64,000 nt of DNA from Toxonevra muliebris. Its lineage: Eukaryota; Arthropoda; Insecta; Diptera; Pallopteridae. Location of the stretch: assembly GCA_963691655.1 (NCBI GenBank), contig OY829328.1:83828400-83892399 (forward strand), in the 5' to 3' direction. Position 1 is the stretch's first letter. Each line of letters begins with the position of its first letter. The notes beneath the pieces are model-generated. The model was not told where the DNA came from. It did not search any database and was given only the letters and a program-made list of their open reading frames with translations. Below are positions 59,416-64,000 of this stretch, in pieces. The position numbers and the translations under genes are program-made.

Positions 59416-60190
59416 GAACACACATTTATAAACAGAAATATGTAGTAATCATGTTAACTGCATTTGTAAAATTGCATTTCACTTCTACATATGCACAGTA
59501 TGTATGTATTTGTGTTAGTTTTCTAACATACCTACCTCGATTTGAAGTAGCTTGATGCTAAGAGTTATAAAACTATGGGGTGTGAAGTGTAGGCAAGTGC
59601 CGTATGCATTCGACTCGTAGGCTAAATAACATCTTCTTGATGATGTCGATGATAATGACCGTAATGCTGTTGATGATGATGATGTTGATGATGATGCCTA
59701 AGGGAAATTTATTTTACGCGTGTTTGCATTTGGCCACGTTTATGTAGCCACACATATGCATACTAGAAACGCACAAATTCGCATTCACATTTGCATTACG
59801 CATAACTATGGCTGCCTGTGCCCTCGTAAATGGCAAATGCCAATGTAATGTAATTAGCTGCGTATGTTATGGTAATAATTGAATAAAGTAATTTACAGGA
59901 GAAGGAACTTGAGGGAAGTTATTTCAACTGCTAAGGCATTGAATGTTGATGGGCTTACAATTTAAAAACTTTGTATTGCTTAAGTAGATTTTTGAAAATT
60001 TTAGTTTATTTTTTTAGTAGTGATTTAAGGTAAAACATTTTGATTTTTTTTTAAGTATACATGCACACATAATTAAGTCACTTGAACAATATTTGATGCT
60101 GAGTTTGAAAAATATTTTGTATTAGTAGTCCAAGAATTTTGTATAATGTTATTTAGCGGTACCTTTAGTAGCCTTAAAAAACGTTAGGAG
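58483..60190. other. Non-coding, no gene recognised
   Basis: It contains a (CA)n run at 59388-59415 and a GATGAT run at 59637-59697, with poly(T) tracts near 58849 and 58898. No gene was seen. Confidence 0.55.
59388..59415. repeat. (CA)n microsatellite
   Basis: An uninterrupted CA run of about 28 bp. Confidence 0.9.
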
Positions 60191-60199
60191 CAATTACAA

Positions 60200-61240
60200 A
60201 AGAGTGATGTATTTTGCGCGCAGTCGGCAATTGTGTGTGAAGGAGTAAGATTAGAAGTGAACATATTAATCAACTTGACTGAGTGCACTTAAATTCCGTA
60301 AAAACCAACTAAAGTTGATCATTTACACTTAGTTGAACAATTGTTGATTTTGGTTGTGATGGGCAAAAATAAGAGTTCCACTCCCTCGAAGAGTTAGTGG
60401 TAGCATTTGGAAAACTTTCCAGAACATTGGGATTATTGCAAAGGTCGTAGAAGAGCTAGCTATTTTACATGGAAAAGTTGTCAATAAGATAAGATACTAC
60501 AAAAAATTCAAATCGTTTCACAATTTGCAACGCAAAAAACCACTTAAAACGTCTCCAGCTGAAGATAGGTACTTGATTAGGCTCAGCAAAATGAACGATT
60601 TCTTAACTTTCATCAAACTAAGATCACAATTAAACGAAAAAAAAATATTAGGACGAATTGGCAGATATAAACCCAACGGTCCAAAAAAAAAAAAAAAATA
60701 TTGTGCAGCGTATTTAGTTCGCTAAACGATATCTACGCTAGTACAGGCATTTTTGGGAAACGATTGCTTGGAGCGATGAATCCAAATTAAATGTGTTTGG
60801 GATCGATTCAAGGCTCTTTGTTAGGCATCCATCAAATACTGAGCTGGACCCAAAAAATACAAAAAAAAAAACTGTAAAACATGGGGCCTTTGCGTAATGG
60901 TTTGGTGATGTTTCACTTCATCTGGAGTTAGTCCAATTGCTTAAATCGACAGCAAAACTAGTTAAATGTCTTGGTTAAATGAGAACAAAATAAAAATTCT
61001 TGAGTGGCCAGCCCAAAGTGCAGCGCCAAAACCTTCAAATAAGGTTTTCTTATGGGCTATCATTCAGGAGGAATAGAATCAAATCACTGCAGGCCAATGC
61101 TCTGGTACTAGTCGAAGAGATGTACAGAAATTATCGGGCAAAAATGGTTTCCACAAAGTACTCACAAAGTACCAAAGGTAAAATTTCTGTTCAAAACTAA
61201 AAAATCATCAAATTTATTTTTTTTAAATATTTTTGTTTAG
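60200..61240 (+). mobile_element. Tc1-like element, heavily decayed transposase
   Basis: Readable scraps across shifting frames on the plus strand match a Tc1-type transposase. TIAWSDESKLNVFG (near 60750-60800) corresponds to the W-S-D-E-S motif with the first catalytic Asp. LFVRHPS follows, then KTVKHGAFA and a WFGDV-like remnant of the V-K-H-G-G-x-x-V-M-V-W-G motif. Near 61060-61180, WAIIQEE and VEEMYRNYRAKM resemble the family's C-terminus. Stops, frameshifts and A-runs are frequent. Terminal repeats were not identified, so the limits are approximate. Before 60400 only a weak N-terminal region is seen. Confidence 0.75.
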
Positions 61241-61660
61241 CATATGACTTAAATATATGACCGCAAATTATACCATAGAAATAAGATAATTTGTGAAAAT
61301 TTTTACATATTTGACATTATAACTGTTTATGTCTTCTATAATTTTAAATATTGAACTCTTATTTATTAATTTTACCGTTGGTTTTGTTTCTTTTCAATAG
61401 AAACTTTATGTTTTCTTAAAATTCTTCTGCTCATAAGTGTTTGACTTAATTGTTTGTCCACAAGTGTATGTATCCGGTTTTTCAATACTGACCCTCTCAT
61501 ATTCACATTCCTCTTTCATAAGCAAAAAACCCACAATATCTCAAGTACAGTTACAATTTTTGACCGCACTTACCTCAAAAACAGAGAAACGCTCCAAACT
61601 TGTGGGCGTTACTAATCGTTACATTTTCACGTCCGAATATTGCAATGGAATATTGATCAA
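61241..61660. other. Non-coding, no gene recognised
   Basis: AT-rich DNA between the Tc1 remnant and the 3' end of the serine protease. The frame at 61437-61670 has no recognisable motif. Confidence 0.5.
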
Positions 61661-61661
61661 T

Positions 61662-61667
61662 TTTATT
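61662..61667 (-). terminator. Candidate poly(A) signal for the serine protease
   Basis: AATAAA on the minus strand, about 235 nt past the stop codon. It is the first exact match noticed downstream; variants closer to the stop may be used instead. Confidence 0.3.
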
Positions 61668-61900
61668 TAAAATTTATAAATTACATTTTATTATATGAAC
61701 ATTTTCAATAATTATGAGAGCAAACCAATAAAATTTTACATACTACTGTATGAATACTTAGGTCATGTTAATTTTTGGTATTGTTTTGAATTTACCGTTA
61801 TGTTGTTACTTTTTTTTTTGGTTTTTTATATTTTTTAATTTTACAGAAATTGAGAATCCGGTGCGGTTTACCGGTTTATGTAGACTTATGTCCTTCACCT

Positions 61901-62728
61901 TTACTGTCCTTCACAATTCCCCAAGTATGGTGTTCTTTCTTCTTTATCGGTCTTGCAGTATTTGCAGTATGTGCCAACTACAAACTCTTTCACTTCTTTG
62001 TAGCTCAATTTTGTATGACCCCCTCCGACAGCACATTCAACTTCACTTTTTCTTGAAAATACAATGGATACAATGCCAACTTGTTGACGGTCTCGAATAG
62101 CAGGTCCACCAGAATCACCCGCACACGAACCACTTCCTTTCCTTTGATTTACACAAAACCTGCTTGGAACTGTAGTGCATAATTCGTGATCTATTACTTC
62201 GAGATCAGAAGACTTTTTTAGGAAGTTGGACCAAAGCTGGGCGGGTTGAGTTCTACCCCAACCAACTATTTGAACATAATCGCCTGCTTCGACAATTACG
62301 CTGCTCAGAGTTACATATTTGTTCACATTTATACTTTCTTCCAATTGAAAGATGCCTACATCCATAAACCAAGTCGAACGATTTAAATTTTCGGGTATAT
62401 AGAATTGTTTAACTTTCACCATTGAATCATCCTCAGAAAACCGTGTTACATTGTAACGAACTCTCCAAAGCGTTAAGTCTGTTGCGTCTTTAGTACAATG
62501 CGCTGCTGTAAGTACACACTTGGGTGAAATTAAAGTTCCTCCGCACCCGTATTCATTGTTATACCATAGACTAACTAAGTAAGGATAATTTTCAATCGAA
62601 GCTTCTTCTCCTCCATATATTTTCAATGTTTTCAACGGTGTCTCCCTTGAACAATCCGAGTCCCTCAAATGAACTGCAAGTACAAGCAGGACAAGTTGAA
62701 TTAAGTTTCGAATTTTGAATGCCATCAT
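61901..62728 (-). CDS. Secreted chymotrypsin-fold serine protease, single exon
   Basis: An S1-family peptidase of 275 residues from the chosen ATG (62728). The frame is open 41 codons further, but the TATA box and initiator at 62780/62749 place transcription start only about 20 nt above this ATG. Residues 1-25 (MMAFKIRNLIQLVLLVLAVH...) form a signal peptide. A short propeptide precedes K-IYGG, the zymogen cleavage site (IVGG in most members). The catalytic triad is His in LTAAHC, Asp in FMDVGIF and Ser in GDSGGP. The position equivalent to chymotrypsin 189 is Gly, not the Asp of trypsins, and the 214-216 strand reads SIV where SWG is usual. This suggests a narrow elastase-like pocket, not tryptic cleavage. 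A C-terminal tail with three Cys (YCKYCK... and GNCEGQ) is unusual. No introns interrupt the frame. The substrate is unknown; digestive or immune roles are possible. Confidence 0.9.
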   Translation of the reverse strand: MMAFKIRNLIQLVLLVLAVHLRDSDCSRETPLKTLKIYGGEEASIENYPYLVSLWYNNEYGCGGTLISPKCVLTAAHCTKDATDLTLWRVRYNVTRFSEDDSMVKVKQFYIPENLNRSTWFMDVGIFQLEESINVNKYVTLSSVIVEAGDYVQIVGWGRTQPAQLWSNFLKKSSDLEVIDHELCTTVPSRFCVNQRKGSGSCAGDSGGPAIRDRQQVGIVSIVFSRKSEVECAVGGGHTKLSYKEVKEFVVGTYCKYCKTDKEERTPYLGNCEGQ

Positions 62729-62748
62729 TGCTAGTGACACAGTAACTT

Positions 62749-62780
62749 TGAATAACTCTAGACTATTCTTCACTTTTATA
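62749..62780 (-). promoter_or_regulatory. TATA box and initiator of the serine protease
   Basis: On the minus strand TATAAAAG (62780-62773) is followed 31 bp later by TCAAAGT (A at 62749), a plausible initiator. The ATG at 62728 lies 21 nt further. The TATA box argues against using the upstream in-frame ATGs. Confidence 0.6.
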
Positions 62781-63019
62781 TGAATCCGAATTGCAAACAG
62801 AAGGAACATTTTTAAATATTTCATTAATTTGTTTTTAGCTAATATGTACACGTGTATCTAATTTAGAAAAAATGTTAAGTTTTATTACATTTTCTGTTGA
62901 GTGATTTACATGCACATGTCTCATGTTCCAAGCAAAAAAAAAAAAAAAAAAAAAAAAACCTTGATTTATTTTATGACCAAAATATTTCTGTTCTAGTGAT
63001 AAGCTGTTGTGCGCTGTCG

Positions 63020-63266
63020 TATTGAAATGACCTCTAAAAATCGTAGGATTATGCTTTTTTTCGTATCTTTTGGCACAACAGGTCATGGAGGCCTTACACT
63101 GAAGTACTCACATTCATTCATGTTGTGTTGTGGAAGTCGAGTGAGGCCGTGGCCGTGGCCGTATAGGAAGATTTTCTATTTTCTATTTATGATTTTTGAC
63201 CGTGCCGAGCATAGAATCCGGGCACCTTTCCTAGCAGTCCAGCACACTATACCACTAACCCATGAT
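63020..63266 (-). mobile_element. Possible second tRNA-derived SINE
   Basis: Read on the minus strand, GGGTTAGTGGTATAGTGTGC (A-box-like), GGACTGCTAGGAAAGG and CCCGGATTCTATGCTCGG (an eroded B box) follow the order of a tRNA; the GGACTGCTA arm recalls tRNA-Ser(GCU). The 3' part is unrelated to the other SINEs and contains a GGCCACGGCCACGGCC run. Boundaries and target duplication were not found. Confidence 0.4.
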
Positions 63267-63419
63267 AACTACATTTGACTATTTTCGACAATATAAAAAT
63301 TCAAAAGTTCCAGACCCATGATTTTTGTACATGCGGGTCCACGTTTTCAAGATAAAAATTTTTTTATTTTTGTCATGAGATATATAGGCGATTAAAGCTT
63401 TTACTTTTACTACTAGTAA

Positions 63420-63644
63420 GACGACCTCGATAGTCTAGTGGGTAGTGCTCTAGACTTTCACCCGGAAAGTTCACGTTCTGTTCCCGTCTTGGTCTGGGGA
63501 TTAGTTCTCATAACCTTCTTATATATACTATTTTGGTAGGCAATGGCAAAACCACCAAGCGATAACAAATTGCCACTCATACCGCCAGGCCGTTAAGGCC
63601 TAAATTTGTCTCTAGACTGCCACTCTAACCTAACCTAACTAACC
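63420..63644 (+). mobile_element. tRNA-Glu-derived SINE, copy a, with 12-bp target duplication
   Basis: Perfect flanking repeats TACTACTAGTAA (63408-63419 and 63645-63656) bound a 225-bp insertion. The head has an A box TAGTCTAGTGG (63431-63441), an anticodon-arm-like GACTTTCACCC as in tRNA-Glu(UUC), and an eroded B box near 63472-63485. The body shares TCTCATAACCTTCTTATA and GGCAAAACCACCAAGCGATA with copies b and c. The 3' end differs from theirs: CTGCCACTCTAACCTAACCT, which resembles the 3' tail of the local LINEs. Confidence 0.85.
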
Positions 63645-63656
63645 TACTACTAGTAA

Positions 63657-64000
63657 AGATTAAAGTAGTAAAAAAAAGGTTGCTTTGTACAAAAAATAGA
63701 GCAGCCAAAGTTGCGGCTGATATTCTTTGATATTTGAGAAGTAAAAACCAAAACGGAGCAATATAAATTTGAAGAACGGATTTTTAATAGAAGAAAACAT
63801 TGAAATTCACTACGAAAATAGTTCGCAGAATTTCGTAGAAACAATCTTGACAGACAACTTCCTATGTTATAGGTTTCTGCCAAGTAAGAGATCGATCTAG
63901 ATTAAAGGAGAGAAGTTATAATCGATAGATTCCCCCTAAACTTGGAGATTTTTCTTCATGATGGAAAAATTAAAACACCTTCAACACTTGCTTCGTACTT
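63657..64000. other. Non-coding, no gene recognised
   Basis: The minus-strand frame at 63650-63883 has no recognisable motif and begins inside the SINE flank. Nothing else was seen. Confidence 0.5.

Noticed and set aside
1..64000. CRISPR array, bacterial operons, phage or plasmid functions
   Set aside because: No direct-repeat/spacer structure, no ribosome-binding-site-linked genes; the content is clearly that of an insect nuclear genome.

Overview
The window looks like a gene-poor, AT-rich, repeat-laden stretch of a fly nuclear genome, most likely a schizophoran dipteran. A tephritid or related family fits best, but the sequence alone does not settle it. The reasons are the abundance of (CAA)n, (TATG)n and (CA)n microsatellites, D34D mariner elements, RNase H-bearing LINEs, an RTE-type LINE, tRNA-derived SINEs and hAT/TA-target MITEs. 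There are no operons or bacterial signals. Only two loci look like host protein genes, both on the minus strand: a small secreted single-disulfide peptide of 69 residues (20381-20590) and a single-exon secreted chymotrypsin-fold serine protease (about 61901-62728). Each has a TATA box and an initiator-like site spaced about 30 bp apart just upstream of the chosen ATG. The rest is intergenic DNA, or possibly the intron of a large gene whose exons lie outside the window.

Layout. 1-10.7 kb: non-coding DNA with simple repeats, a 193-bp pogo-like MITE (3220-3412) and a decayed transposable-element ORF (about 8.6-8.9 kb). 10.7-13.6 kb: a degenerate minisatellite built around the palindrome GTCAGCTGAC, interrupted by a SINE with a perfect 12-bp target duplication and by two LINE 3' fragments. 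14.1-16.0 kb: a hAT-like element (8-bp target duplication) carrying a nested TA-target MITE. 16.67-17.92 kb: a second hAT-like element with a perfect 8-bp duplication. 19.1-20.35 kb: a complete but dead mariner, ending 31 bp past the stop codon of the secreted-peptide gene. 22.06-23.17 kb: a TA-target inverted-repeat element with an internal 36-bp array and a nested dimeric SINE.

24.7-30.0 kb: a decayed CTCTGACTGC-type array that has absorbed an RTE fragment, an RNase H LINE fragment (10-bp duplication), and a mariner with its own nested LINE fragment (10-bp duplication). 32.5-40.6 kb: a 195-bp MITE, then an unusual set of three related units. Each unit is a head of about 160 bp joined to a long degenerate 12-bp repeat; two units are in inverted orientation, and a third lies inside a (GGGAAT)n-type satellite. 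41-57 kb: simple-sequence-rich non-coding DNA. 57.4-58.5 kb: a 27-bp minisatellite and a MITE with terminal repeats of about 110 bp. 60.2-61.2 kb: a ruined Tc1-like element. 61.9-62.8 kb: the serine protease. 63.0-63.66 kb: two tRNA-derived SINEs.

The best candidate for something undescribed is the head-plus-12-mer-tail repeat family at 33.3-37.8 kb and 40.0-40.5 kb. Next come the dimeric tRNA-Glu-derived SINE and the small secreted peptide. All homologies rest on motif recognition by eye; no search was run.
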